The notes under the pieces were generated by a model. It saw only the letters and a list, made by a program, of their open reading frames with translations, was not told the DNA's origin and searched no databases. Positions 25,010 through 34,004 of a stretch of 64,000 nucleotides of DNA are shown here, in pieces. This stretch comes from Psychrobacillus psychrodurans (GTDB lineage: Bacteria; Bacillota; Bacilli; Bacillales_A; Planococcaceae), in NCBI RefSeq assembly GCF_027563345.1, contig NZ_JAMKBK010000013.1; one strand, given 5' to 3'. Each line of letters starts with the position of its first letter. Within the stretch, counting starts at the first letter, position 1. A program made the position numbers and the translations under genes.

Positions 25010-26542
25010 TTAACTTTTAACAAGTGGAATCGATACAGTAAAGACAGTACCTTTTCCTACTTCACTTTCTACTTCTAACAAGCCGTGATGCGCTTCCACT
25101 AGATGTTTAACAATTGCTAGACCTAGACCGGTTCCTCCAGAGTTTCTACTTCTAGCTCTGTCCACTCGGTAAAAACGCTCAAATACTCGGTTAAGCTCTT
25201 CTTTTGCTATTCCTATCCCTTCATCTTGGATACGGAATATTCCACATTTTTCGTTTTGACTGATAGATATAGTCACGGTTTTATTTTCAGTGGAGTAAGT
25301 TAGTGCATTCATCAATAAATTCATCGTTATTTGGATTAAACGATTTAAATCCCCTAATACAAAGACCGGTTCATCGTATATCGTCTCGAGACGCATATTC
25401 TTTTCCTCTACTATATGACTAGTCATTTCTTTACTTCGCTCAACAACATCTAATAAGTTGACCTTTTGCAAGTCCACTTCATACCCAACCTGCTCCACTT
25501 TTGAAAGATCTAATAAATCATTGATCAGCATTTGAAGTCTATTACTTTCTTTGTGAATTATTTCAAGGAAAGAAAGTAAAGTTTCTTCGTTTTTATATGC
25601 GCCATATAATAATGTTTCTGAAAATCCTTTAATACTTGTAACAGGTGTTTTCAATTCATGAGATACATTTGCTACAAAATCTTTTCTGACCTGCTCCAAT
25701 TTCACAAGCTCCGTAATCTCATGCATGACAACCACTATACCAAGCCATTTTCCATGTTCACCGATAACTGGCGCACCGTAAGCATCCATGTAATAAGTAT
25801 GTATGTTTTTCTTTACTGATATTTGTTCCCGATTAGATGCCTCTGTTAAAAATAATTGATCAATGAACATTTCAATCTTCTTTGGAAGACCAATTTTATT
25901 AAACAACTTTCCATCAACGTCTTTGAACGAAATATCAAGCTGTTTAAGAAAAGCACGATTCACAATGGTGATATACCCGTTACGATCAATCATAATAAGT
26001 GCACTGCCCATATTCTCGATTAACGTTTTCAAACGTTCTTTTTCAGTTTCTCTCATGACGGATATATCATGCAAATTTCGTGCAAGTATATTAATAGAGT
26101 TACTCAGCTTGGACATTCCAGAAAATTCATCTTCAAACGCACGAATCCGATAATTACCTCTTGCTAATTCCATAGCGGTTTCTGTTAAATGTTCGATTGG
26201 CTGAGCAAACTTTTTGAAAATACTTGTCCCTAAAAAAAGTGCAACCAGAAATGTTATACCTAAAATGATGAATAAGAATAACCATAAGGAATGAGAATCA
26301 ATCAAATCTGCTCGTGAAAAAGAAGAAGCTAGCTTGTCCCTAATATCCCTCTGTTCATCTACTGTTAGTCCTGTTGCGGCTAAATCTTTAGATACTTCCT
26401 CTATCTGTGTGTTTATGACTTTTTCAGAAGAATTTTTGGCGTAAATAGGAAAAAGCTGTCCAAGTATTAGTCCTAGACAAGCTAATATTAACCCTATCAT
26501 AATAGAATAAGTTCTAAAAAGTTTGGAATGAAATGATTTCAT
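25010..26542 (-). CDS. phoR: Sensor histidine kinase PhoR
   Basis: A 510-residue membrane kinase: transmembrane helix 1 (about 11-33), short extracytoplasmic loop (about 34-84), helix 2 (about 85-105), HAMP, PAS (about 170-275), HisKA with FVANVSHELKTPVTSIKGF (His near 295), and HATPase with N, G1 (DEGIGI) and G2 (GTGLGLAI) boxes. Partner of PhoP in phosphate-starvation signalling by family and synteny. The extracytoplasmic domain is about 50 residues, much shorter than in B. subtilis PhoR. The start overlaps the phoP stop by one base (TAATG). Confidence 0.92.
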   Translation of the reverse strand: MKSFHSKLFRTYSIMIGLILACLGLILGQLFPIYAKNSSEKVINTQIEEVSKDLAATGLTVDEQRDIRDKLASSFSRADLIDSHSLWLFLFIILGITFLVALFLGTSIFKKFAQPIEHLTETAMELARGNYRIRAFEDEFSGMSKLSNSINILARNLHDISVMRETEKERLKTLIENMGSALIMIDRNGYITIVNRAFLKQLDISFKDVDGKLFNKIGLPKKIEMFIDQLFLTEASNREQISVKKNIHTYYMDAYGAPVIGEHGKWLGIVVVMHEITELVKLEQVRKDFVANVSHELKTPVTSIKGFSETLLYGAYKNEETLLSFLEIIHKESNRLQMLINDLLDLSKVEQVGYEVDLQKVNLLDVVERSKEMTSHIVEEKNMRLETIYDEPVFVLGDLNRLIQITMNLLMNALTYSTENKTVTISISQNEKCGIFRIQDEGIGIAKEELNRVFERFYRVDRARSRNSGGTGLGLAIVKHLVEAHHGLLEVESEVGKGTVFTVSIPLVKS

Positions 26543-27249
26543 TAGCTCTTAGGCTCCTCAAACTTGTATCCTAATCCTCTAATTGTTTTGATGAAATTAG
26601 GCTTTCTACTATTCTCTTCAATTTTATCACGTAAATGACTAATGTGGACATCTACTATACGAGTATCTCCCGCAAAATCATAGTTCCATACAGCACTTAA
26701 AAGCTGATCGCGTGTTAACACTCTATTTTTGTTTTCTATTAAATACACAAGTAATTCAAATTCTTTTGGAGTAAACTCAATGACTTCATTGTTTAAAAGT
26801 ACTTCAAAACGTTCTGGAAACACCTGTAACTGCCCAAAAGTATACATCTCTTCTATGGTTTTTTCTTGCTTATGCTCTGTAGATAGACTTGAACGACGAA
26901 TCATTGCTTTTACCCTTGCAGTTACCTCTCTCGGGCTAAAAGGCTTGGTCATATAATCATCTGCACCTAGTTCAAGTCCTAATACTTTATCGAATTCTTC
27001 ATCTTTTGCAGTTAACATTATAATAGGTATTTGCACTTTCTTTAAACGAAGTTCTTTACAGACTTCCATGCCATCCATATGCGGTAGCATCCAATCCAGT
27101 ACAATAACCTCTGGCTTTTCTTCTAATGCTTTATTAAGCCCTTCTAAACCATCACTTGCTGTGATAACTTCAAAACCAGCTTCCTCAAGATTATATTTTA
27201 ATAAAGTTACAATCGAGCTTTCATCATCCACAACTAATACTTTTCTCAT
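26542..27249 (-). CDS. phoP: Response regulator PhoP
   Basis: A 235-residue OmpR-family regulator. The receiver domain has VVDDESS (acidic pocket), VLDWMLPHMDG (phospho-Asp near 53), MLTAKDEE and DYMTKPFSPREV (Lys near 103). The C-terminal winged helix has EFTPKEFELLVYLIENKN and TIRGLGYKFE. The start is the ATG at 27249, seven bases after GGAGG; the open frame extends 15 codons further through that site. Translationally coupled to phoR. Expected to control phosphate acquisition genes. Confidence 0.94.
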   Translation of the reverse strand: MRKVLVVDDESSIVTLLKYNLEEAGFEVITASDGLEGLNKALEEKPEVIVLDWMLPHMDGMEVCKELRLKKVQIPIIMLTAKDEEFDKVLGLELGADDYMTKPFSPREVTARVKAMIRRSSLSTEHKQEKTIEEMYTFGQLQVFPERFEVLLNNEVIEFTPKEFELLVYLIENKNRVLTRDQLLSAVWNYDFAGDTRIVDVHISHLRDKIEENSRKPNFIKTIRGLGYKFEEPKS

Positions 27250-27306
27250 TTTTTTGCCTCCAAGGTTGATTTGAAACCCCCATTCCAAATCCATTAAGCT
27301 ATAATC

Positions 27307-27756
27307 TTATTGTTTCTCTAGAATAGGAGGCGTTACATGAAATTCGCCATCCACAATAATTTCATTTTGGTCATTTCGAGCTATTACTGAAATTACTATA
27401 TTATTTGATTGTTCTATTATTTCCTTTATTTCAAATGTAAATTCTAGTATTGAGTAATGGTAAGTAGGTGTTGGAAAACTAATATATTGTTTTGTTATAT
27501 GTGATCCCGGGCCCGGCAAGTATTTTGAGATAGCAGATGTTATAATACCCGTTAACATAATCGACGGTACGATAGGTTTTTCATATTGAGTCTTAGCCGC
27601 AAAATCATGTTGAATATATAAAGGATTGTTATCATTGGTTAGTCCAAGATATAGAAGCAAGTCTTTGTCCTCTATTTTTTCTGTAAGTGTTAATTTTTCA
27701 CCTATCTCTATATCCCGTATATGTCTCCCTATTTTTCGAGTTTTCCCTAATAACAA
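27307..27756 (-). CDS. MaoC-like hot-dog dehydratase (TTG start)
   Basis: A 149-residue MaoC/R-hydratase-like protein with EIGEKLTLTEKIEDKDLLLYLG, LTNDNNPLYIQHDFAAKT (the catalytic Asp..His region of hydratases) and PIVPSIMLTGIITSAISKYLPGPG. Probably hydrates or binds a 2-enoyl-CoA; substrate unknown. The best start is TTG at 27754-27756, six bases after AAGGGGGAG; 18 upstream codons are open but cross that site. It lies 57 bases upstream of phoP and could be cotranscribed. Confidence 0.8.
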   Translation of the reverse strand: MLLGKTRKIGRHIRDIEIGEKLTLTEKIEDKDLLLYLGLTNDNNPLYIQHDFAAKTQYEKPIVPSIMLTGIITSAISKYLPGPGSHITKQYISFPTPTYHYSILEFTFEIKEIIEQSNNIVISVIARNDQNEIIVDGEFHVTPPILEKQ

Positions 27757-27841
27757 TAGCTGCTCCCCCTTACAAATAGCTAATTCTATATTAACAATAA
27801 ACCTACACAAAGTGCAAGGTGATGATAGGACCTGTTCCTGT

Positions 27842-27878
27842 TGGGCTATCTTTTACCAACCTTAGGTAGCCCTTTTTT
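27842..27878 (+). terminator. Orphan plus-strand terminator-like hairpin
   Basis: GGGCTA...TAGCCC stem followed by seven T on the plus strand. No plus-strand gene lies upstream; the MaoC gene start is at 27756 on the other strand. May end an antisense transcript or be fortuitous. Confidence 0.4.
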
Positions 27879-28155
27879 TCATAATAATAGCACTAGCAAA
27901 AGACATACACAGAAATTTAAGCTCATCACCAGTTTCCGTTGTTCTCTAAGGGCTTTGGACAAGCATTCCCTCTATGATAGAAAGGTGAGTTTTTAGTGTT
28001 ATTAATTTTCTTACTATATTAACTAAAACTAATTCTATTATCCTAACCTAACTATAAGCTATAGTCACAAAAAGGGGCAAAATTTATGTGCACCACATGG
28101 TTTGGTAACATCCTGTTTATCCAAGTGAATTGTAAGCTTTTAAGTATTTTCTTAT
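27879..28155. other. Intergenic stretch with nothing recognisable
   Basis: AT-rich gap between the orphan hairpin and the mdh terminator. No ORF, repeat or promoter could be supported. Confidence 0.4.
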
Positions 28156-28187
28156 TAAAAAAATCGAGTAGGTTTCCCCACTCGATT
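28156..28187 (-). terminator. Terminator after mdh
   Basis: AATCGAGT/ACTCGATT stem with a 10-base loop and seven U, just beyond the mdh stop. Confidence 0.9.
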
Positions 28188-28203
28188 GATACCAGTATTA
28201 TAG

Positions 28204-29142
28204 TTAAGCTAAAACTTTCATAACAGCTTTGACTGCATCTGCAGATTTGTTTAATAATGCTTTTTCATCTTCTGTTAATTCAAGTTCGATAATCTTTTCG
28301 ATACCACCAGCACCAAGCACTGTTGGAACACCAAGGTAAATTCCATCCATACCATATTCGCCCTCTAAATATGCGATAGATGGTAATACACGTTTTTGGT
28401 CTTTCAGAATTGCTTCAGCCATTTCCACTAAAGAAGCAGCTGGAGCATAGTAAGCAGAACCATTGCCTAAAAGGTTAACGATTTCCGCTCCACCTTTACG
28501 TGTACGATCTACAATTTCATCTAAACGAGCAGTGTCAATCAGATTTTCTAATGGAATTCCACCGGCATAAGAATATCTTACTAATGGAACCATATCGTCA
28601 CCATGTCCTCCCAGAACAAAACCAGTTACATCTTTAACAGATAGGTTTAATTCTTTTGCAACAAACGTACGGAAACGTGCAGTATCTAGTACACCAGATT
28701 GGCCGATTACGCGTTCTTTTGGTAAGCCAGATTCTTTATAAACTGTATAAGTCATCGCATCAACAGGGTTTGTTAATACTAATATTGTTGTATTCGGAGA
28801 ATACTTAACGATTTCAGATGTAACAGATTTCATAACTTTTTGGTTCGTTTGAACTAAATCGTCACGGCTCATGCCAGGTTTACGTGCAATACCAGCAGTG
28901 ATAATTACTAAATCCGAGTCTTTCGTATCTTCATAATTAGAAGTACCAATGATATTAGCGTCAAAACCTTGAACTGGTCCGGCTTGCGACATATCCAAAG
29001 CCTTACCTTTTGTAGCATTTTCTGCCTGTGGAATGTCTACTAATACAACATCACCAAGTTCTTTTTGAGCAAGTAGAAAAGCTGTTGTAGCACCTGTAAA
29101 TCCGCCACCGATTACTGAAATTTTACTTCTTTTCAATGTCAT
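28204..29142 (-). CDS. mdh: Malate dehydrogenase
   Basis: A 312-residue NAD-dependent LDH-like malate dehydrogenase of the TCA cycle. NAD-binding ISVIGGGFTGATTAFLLAQ, catalytic region TGFVLGGHGDDMVPLVRYS (His near 178), and Arg residues in ITAGIARKPGMSRDDL (about 84-99). The family motif is usually GAGFTG with G-A; here GGGFTG still fits. Downstream of icd and citZ as in Bacillus, but a terminator and a repeat fragment separate icd and mdh. Confidence 0.97.
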   Translation of the reverse strand: MTLKRSKISVIGGGFTGATTAFLLAQKELGDVVLVDIPQAENATKGKALDMSQAGPVQGFDANIIGTSNYEDTKDSDLVIITAGIARKPGMSRDDLVQTNQKVMKSVTSEIVKYSPNTTILVLTNPVDAMTYTVYKESGLPKERVIGQSGVLDTARFRTFVAKELNLSVKDVTGFVLGGHGDDMVPLVRYSYAGGIPLENLIDTARLDEIVDRTRKGGAEIVNLLGNGSAYYAPAASLVEMAEAILKDQKRVLPSIAYLEGEYGMDGIYLGVPTVLGAGGIEKIIELELTEDEKALLNKSADAVKAVMKVLA

Positions 29143-29204
29143 TAGAAAACTCTCCTTTTATGTTTATTAGTAGAACCGGGCTAAAAAGGCCTGTTCTATT
29201 AAGC

Positions 29205-29285
29205 GCACACCTGGAACGGAAATCAGTAATATTATTCGAATCCCGTGTTCACGGTACATTTTTATATATTCTTGTCTATTAAAGA
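29205..29285. repeat. Right-end fragment of the repeat family between icd and mdh
   Basis: GCGCACACCTGGAACGGAAATCAGTAATATTATTCG followed by GTGTTCACGGTACATTTTTATATA matches the tail of composite 1. Only the right end is left. It abuts the icd terminator. Confidence 0.6.
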
Positions 29286-29312
29286 AAAGGAAGGGAAAAT
29301 TCCCTTCCTTAA
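29285..29312 (-). terminator. Terminator after icd
   Basis: AAGGAAGGGAA/TTCCCTTCCTT 11-bp stem with a two-base loop, U-rich downstream. Confidence 0.8.
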
Positions 29313-29333
29313 AAACCAAATCTCATTTTAATA

Positions 29334-30599
29334 TTACATGTTTTTAATAAGTTCATCAGCGAACTCAGAACATTTAACTTCAGTCGCACCATCCATTAAA
29401 CGAGCAAAATCATAAGTTACCACTTTAGAAGCAATAGATTTCTCCATTGAATCCATGATAAGTTTCGCAGCCTCGTTCCAACCTAAATGCTCTAGCATTA
29501 AAACTCCTGAAAGGATAACAGAAGATGGGTTAACTTTGTCAAGACCAGCATATTTAGGAGCTGTACCATGAGTAGCTTCGAAAATAGCATGTCCAGTTAC
29601 ATAGTTAATATTAGCTCCTGGAGCAATACCAATACCACCAACTTGTGCAGCAAGTGCATCAGAAATGTAATCTCCATTAAGGTTCATTGTAGCAACTACA
29701 TCAAACTCTTTTGGACGAGTTAAAATTTGTTGTAAGAAGATATCAGCAATTGAATCTTTTACAAGGATTTTACCAGCTGCAAGTGCATCAGCTTGTGCTT
29801 TGTCAGCAGCTTCTGTTCCTTGCTCTTCTTTAATTTTATCATATTGATTCCAAGTGAATACTTTATCCCCAAATTCTTGTTCTGCTACTTCGTAGCCCCA
29901 AGTTTTGAAAGCACCTTCTGTGAATTTCATGATATTCCCTTTATGAACTAATGTTAAAGAAGTACGACCTTCTTTGATAATATAGTTAATAGCAGCACGT
30001 ACTAAACGTTTAGTACCTTCCTCAGAAATTGGTTTAATACCGATACCTGAAGTTTCTGGGAAACGAATATTTGTCACTCCGAATTCAGTTTGTAAGAAAT
30101 CGATTAGTTTTTTTGCATTATCTGTACCTTTTGCATACTCAATACCAGCGTATATATCTTCAGTGTTTTCACGGAAAATAACCATGTCAGTATCTTCTGG
30201 ACGTTTAACTGGAGATGGAACACCAGTGAAATAACGAACTGGACGTAGGCAAGTATATAGATCAAGCTCTTGACGTAATGCTACGTTTAACGAACGAATT
30301 CCTCCACCGATTGGTGTAGTTAAAGGTCCTTTAATAGCAATTAGATACTCATTAATAACATCTAAAGTTTCTTGAGGTAACCACTCGCCAGTTTTATCGA
30401 ATGCTTTTTGACCAGCAAGAACTTCTTTCCATTCAATTTTCTTTTCACCATTATAAGCTTTTTCTACCGAAGCTTCTAATACACGTGATGCTGCAGCCCA
30501 AATATCTGGACCCGTTCCGTCTCCCTCAATGAAAGGAATTACCGCTGTGTTTGGTACGTTAAGTACGCCGTTTTCTACTGTAATTTTGCCTGTTGTCAT
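29334..30599 (-). CDS. icd: Isocitrate dehydrogenase (NADP type)
   Basis: A 421-residue enzyme converting isocitrate to 2-oxoglutarate. The substrate serine and arginines are in RSLNVALRQELDLY, the cofactor region in FEATHGTAPKYAG and PSSVILSGVLMLEHLGW. The motif set and length are as in B. subtilis Icd. Lies 81 bases after citZ on the same strand, so citZ-icd are likely cotranscribed, with a terminator after icd. Confidence 0.97.
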   Translation of the reverse strand: MTTGKITVENGVLNVPNTAVIPFIEGDGTGPDIWAAASRVLEASVEKAYNGEKKIEWKEVLAGQKAFDKTGEWLPQETLDVINEYLIAIKGPLTTPIGGGIRSLNVALRQELDLYTCLRPVRYFTGVPSPVKRPEDTDMVIFRENTEDIYAGIEYAKGTDNAKKLIDFLQTEFGVTNIRFPETSGIGIKPISEEGTKRLVRAAINYIIKEGRTSLTLVHKGNIMKFTEGAFKTWGYEVAEQEFGDKVFTWNQYDKIKEEQGTEAADKAQADALAAGKILVKDSIADIFLQQILTRPKEFDVVATMNLNGDYISDALAAQVGGIGIAPGANINYVTGHAIFEATHGTAPKYAGLDKVNPSSVILSGVLMLEHLGWNEAAKLIMDSMEKSIASKVVTYDFARLMDGATEVKCSEFADELIKNM

Positions 30600-30680
30600 T
30601 TGTTATTCCTCCTACTATCATAATCATAGGGCAGTAAACACAAATGTGTTTAAGCCCTATCTTATAAGATAATACTAATA

Positions 30681-31796
30681 CTATCTTTCTTCAATTGGAA
30701 TATATTTTTGCATTCCAGGTCCTACATATTCTGCACGTGGACGGATTAAACGATTATTTGCATATTGCTCAAGAATATGTGCGCTCCAACCAGATACACG
30801 TGATACTGCAAAGATTGGTGTAAATAAATCATGATCGATTTTTAAAGAATGGTATACAGACGCAGAATAGAAATCTACATTTGGAGGTAGATTCTTTTGT
30901 CCCGTAACTATTTCATCAATACGAATAGACATATCATATAATTTGGATTCACCATTAAGTGTAGTCAATTTTTTAGACATTTCACGTAAATGCTTAGCAC
31001 GCGGGTCTCCTTTTCTATAGACACGGTGACCAAATCCCATAATTTTTACTTTGTTTTCTAATTTTTCGTTAATATAAGCGTCAACATTATCAAGTGTATC
31101 AATTTCTGTTAACATTTTCATAACTTGCTCGTTTGCTCCACCATGAAGAGGTCCTTTTAAAGCTCCAATAGCTGCGACCACACCAGAATAGATGTCTGAA
31201 AGAGTTGCTACACATACGCGAGCAGTGAATGTCGAAGCATTCAATTCATGATCTGCGTGTAAAACAAGTGCTTTGTCAAACGCTTCTATTTCTATGTCTT
31301 GTGGTAATTTTCCATGTAGCATGTACAAGAAGTTAGCAGCATAACCTAGGTCTGTTTTAGGTGCTACAGGCTCTAGTCCTTTACGGACACGTGAGAAAGC
31401 TGTTACTAATGTCGGGATTTTTGCTTGTAATTTAATTGCTTTTAAGTAATTTGCCTCATCGGACATATCTTCTGCAGCATCATCATATAATGCAAGCATA
31501 GAAACTGTTGTTCTAAGGGCAGTCATTGGATGTACATCATTGATTGGGAATGTTTTGAAATGATTCAAAACTTCTTGTGGTACAGCCATGTTGTCAGCTA
31601 ATTGTTGTTTCAATTCAGCTAGCTCAGCTGTGTTTGGAAGACGTTTATGCCAAAGCAAGTAAACTACTTCTTCAAAGCTCGCATTGTTAGCTAAATCATC
31701 AATATCATATCCAACGTATGTAAGTGTATCATCGATGATTGAACTGATGGACGTTTCTGCCGCTACAATTCCTTCTAAACCTTTAGTTGTTGTCAT
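30681..31796 (-). CDS. citZ: Citrate synthase
   Basis: A 371-residue citrate synthase with catalytic His in LKGPLHGGANEQVM (about 223) and FGHRVYRKGDPRAK (about 262) and an Asp near 313 (NVDFYSASVYHSLKI). Opens the TCA branch citZ-icd(-mdh). The ATG follows AAGGGGAG. The upstream region shared with ytvI contains a 13-bp palindrome and a cre-like site, consistent with the catabolite control known for citZ in Bacillus. Confidence 0.97.
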   Translation of the reverse strand: MTTTKGLEGIVAAETSISSIIDDTLTYVGYDIDDLANNASFEEVVYLLWHKRLPNTAELAELKQQLADNMAVPQEVLNHFKTFPINDVHPMTALRTTVSMLALYDDAAEDMSDEANYLKAIKLQAKIPTLVTAFSRVRKGLEPVAPKTDLGYAANFLYMLHGKLPQDIEIEAFDKALVLHADHELNASTFTARVCVATLSDIYSGVVAAIGALKGPLHGGANEQVMKMLTEIDTLDNVDAYINEKLENKVKIMGFGHRVYRKGDPRAKHLREMSKKLTTLNGESKLYDMSIRIDEIVTGQKNLPPNVDFYSASVYHSLKIDHDLFTPIFAVSRVSGWSAHILEQYANNRLIRPRAEYVGPGMQKYIPIEER

Positions 31797-31892
31797 ATCA
31801 AAGTCTCCCCTTCACAACATAAGACTTCTGACTAAATCTACACTAAATCAGAAGAATTATATGTATATATTAATGTTTTTAGCATTGCTTAC

Positions 31893-31905
31893 TTATACAG
31901 TATAA
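31893..31905. promoter_or_regulatory. 13-bp palindrome upstream of citZ
   Basis: TTATACAGTATAA is a perfect dyad about 100 bases upstream of the citZ ATG, in the divergent citZ-ytvI gap. Its ATAA/TTAT half-sites recall CcpC-type operators. The binding protein is inferred. Confidence 0.4.
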
Positions 31906-31927
31906 TCAATTTTGGCGTTTTTGTGAA

Positions 31928-31941
31928 TGAAAACGCTTAAG
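31928..31941. promoter_or_regulatory. cre-like site between citZ and ytvI
   Basis: TGAAAACGCTTAAG matches the CcpA consensus TGWAANCGNTNWCA at 12 of 14 positions. It lies between the divergent genes. Confidence 0.4.
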
Positions 31942-31988
31942 TTTATTGAAAAATATCTTTAAATCTCCTAATTAATTGAAAAGATTGG

Positions 31989-32963
31989 ATGAATTTGATT
32001 ACTCTACAATTAAATAAAAAAGATTTTTTATCACAATGGGTACCATTTGGAATAATTATACTAATATCATTTGTTGCTTACCCCCTTACTTTAGCAATAA
32101 TTGGAGGTTATTTTCTATTTCCTGTCACTAATTTTTTACATAAAAAATTTAAAATTCCAGTATTTATAAGTGTCTTACTAACTGTAATTTTAATTTTATC
32201 GAGTTTTTTAATGATATTATTTTTTCTTATTCAAACATTAATTGATTTAATTCCTTTCATCCATGAACATGTCGTTTTACTACCTGTAATGGAAATACAA
32301 AATCACCCCATTTTTACGATGTTTGAAGGTAAATTTCAAACATTACTAAATAAGCTATTGAATGATTTATTACTAAATGTAACTCATTTACCCTCTTACT
32401 TTTTTGAGATATTCTTATTTAGTATTGGATTATTTTTTTCATTAATCGAATCTATAAAGGATCGGGAATGGTTTCTAGTTTATTTCCCGAAAAAAATGCG
32501 AAACCTTTGCCATAGAGCATTACTTAAATCCTCAACAATTATAAATCAGTTTATTCATGTAGAATTTAAGTTATTTATTTTAACGTTTATATTAATTTCT
32601 ATTGGTTTCTCAATATTAGGTTTACATAATCCTATTAAATATGCGTTTCTAATTTCTTTAGTCGATAGTGTTCCTTTTTTAGGTACTGGCTTAATATTGA
32701 TACCTTTGTGCATTTACTTTTTTTTAATGGAAATGCAGATGGTAGGTACAATTGTCTTACTTTTATACCTTTTCGTTCAATTGACAAGACATATCGTCGA
32801 ATCTGTACTCTGGTCTTCTACGACACAAATAAAGGCTGTCCACGTCTTTTATTTGAGCGCGGCAGCCATTTTAATCTTTGGATTTATAGGAATTTTGTTT
32901 AGTCCATTTATTTATCTATTTGCCCATAAATGGGAAAGTTTCACGAAGACTTCATCACAATAA
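31989..32963 (+). CDS. ytvI: AI-2E family membrane protein (YtvI-like)
   Basis: A 324-residue polytopic protein with paired N-terminal helices (about 18-75), an extracytoplasmic/amphipathic segment (about 85-120) and a C-terminal block with SLVDSVPFLGTGLILIP, the AI-2E/PerM family signature. YtvI of B. subtilis (sporulation-associated membrane protein) is encoded between citZ and fxsA, as here. Transport of autoinducer-2 should not be assumed. The ribosome binding site is weak. Its last 23 bases overlap the end of fxsA, which runs in the opposite direction. Confidence 0.85.
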   Translation: MNLITLQLNKKDFLSQWVPFGIIILISFVAYPLTLAIIGGYFLFPVTNFLHKKFKIPVFISVLLTVILILSSFLMILFFLIQTLIDLIPFIHEHVVLLPVMEIQNHPIFTMFEGKFQTLLNKLLNDLLLNVTHLPSYFFEIFLFSIGLFFSLIESIKDREWFLVYFPKKMRNLCHRALLKSSTIINQFIHVEFKLFILTFILISIGFSILGLHNPIKYAFLISLVDSVPFLGTGLILIPLCIYFFLMEMQMVGTIVLLLYLFVQLTRHIVESVLWSSTTQIKAVHVFYLSAAAILIFGFIGILFSPFIYLFAHKWESFTKTSSQ

Positions 32964-33336
32964 CTTGGCCGTTTTTCATTTTTTTGCGTATCCATCTATA
33001 AACAAGTGGTTTAAATAAGTTTCTAGTTGGGGCAAATAAAAGCATGAAGCCAAAAATATCTGAGATAAATCCTGGGAGAACTACTAGGATAGCTCCCATA
33101 AATATACTAATACCATTAATCGCAGCTTCGCCTGGCGCTTGATAGTTTTTGACGCTCTCTGATACTTCTCTAAACGCTTTAAGGCCCTGTCTTTTTGCCA
33201 AATAGCCACCAATTATACCACTTGCGATGATCAATAAAAATGTATTTCCTACTCCAATAGTTTTACCCGATAGCATAAGAATATATAATTCAACCGCTGG
33301 GATTAAAATAAACAAACCAATAATCCATTTCATCAT
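32941..33336 (-). CDS. fxsA: FxsA family membrane protein
   Basis: A 131-residue cytoplasmic membrane protein with helices near 2-25, 28-48 and 75-97 and the conserved GGYLAKRQGLKAFREVSESV and LLVLPGFISDIFGFMLLFAP-type core. E. coli FxsA suppresses phage T7 F exclusion; its normal role is unknown. The ATG is one of two adjacent codons after AGGAAGGTG. Converges on ytvI with a 23-bp overlap, so no dedicated terminator separates them. Confidence 0.9.
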   Translation of the reverse strand: MMKWIIGLFILIPAVELYILMLSGKTIGVGNTFLLIIASGIIGGYLAKRQGLKAFREVSESVKNYQAPGEAAINGISIFMGAILVVLPGFISDIFGFMLLFAPTRNLFKPLVYRWIRKKMKNGQVIVMKSS

Positions 33337-33381
33337 TTCACCTTCCTATAATAAATGCGCAGGGCATCTTTTAAGTTCAAA

Positions 33382-33551
33382 ACCTGTTTCTATCGTTTTC
33401 GAAGCGCATTGGACAGACGTGTTGCTATATTATTACCGAGCGAATTTTTAGTGATGCTGGTTGTGACGTCCGTCACAACCAGCATCACTTTTTTCGGTAA
33501 TCTTATTTCTTCTGTCTGTCCATCACCCTCCTACAACTCTTAGAAACAGGT
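33382..33551. repeat. 170-bp nested palindrome upstream of fxsA
   Basis: Four inverted-repeat pairs share one centre near 33467-33469: ACCTGTTTCTA/TAGAAACAGGT (33382-33392, 33541-33551), GGACAGAC/GTCTGTCC (33411, 33514), ATTACCGA/TCGGTAAT (33432, 33494), and an 18-bp perfect arm pair at 33451-33468 and 33471-33488 with a TC centre. Six T follow the inner arm on the plus strand. Non-coding; a MITE-like or cruciform-forming element is inferred. Confidence 0.85.
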
Positions 33552-33829
33552 AAGTGCGTTTTTGGATAACTAGAGAAAAGATGCTTTCCGATTCATAGAG
33601 GAAGCGCACGAAGATACAATTTCGTTCGCTATTTCGCTTCTTATTGGAGAAACACTTACTATTTTTCTTTTTTTCCACTAGTATAAAAAAAAATCTATTT
33701 TCTTCATCCTTCATTACGGAATAGTATCACTTAGTTAACATACAGTTTTATCACTATATTAACTTTGACTATTATTATCATCCATGCGATAGGCTATGCA
33801 AAATCTTATTGTTAGATACTACTCTCTTA
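33552..33829. other. Intergenic stretch with partial repeat spacer
   Basis: The first part contains a hairpin-prone GAAGCGCACGAA...CGCTTC segment (about 33600-33642). From about 33700 the sequence resembles the composite-repeat spacer (CTTCATTACGGAATAGTATCACTT, GCGATAGGCTATGC, AAATCTTATTG). No gene is seen. Confidence 0.45.
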
Positions 33830-33954
33830 ATTGATTGTAGTGAAAGGCGGCGACTCCAGCGGGATAAGCGAGAAAGTCGAGACCCCGCAGGTAGCGTAGC
33901 GAACGAGGAGGCTCGGCCTCGCCAGCGGAAAGCGTCCGCCTGAAACGGAAATCA
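33830..33954. repeat. GC-rich inverted-repeat element, copy downstream of pyk
   Basis: 125 bp from ATTGATTGTAGTGAAAGGCG to CTGAAACGGAAATCA with GGCGACTCCAGCGGGATAAG, GAGACCCCGCAGGTAGCG and GCGGAAAGCGTCCGCC. The best-preserved copy in the window and closest to copy 3. It is followed by the conserved AGTAGTATT tail and the pyk terminator. Confidence 0.8.
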
Positions 33955-34004
33955 GTAGTATTTTTGGATAGATCTTAATACACTTATACCTGATTTTCAT
34001 TCAA

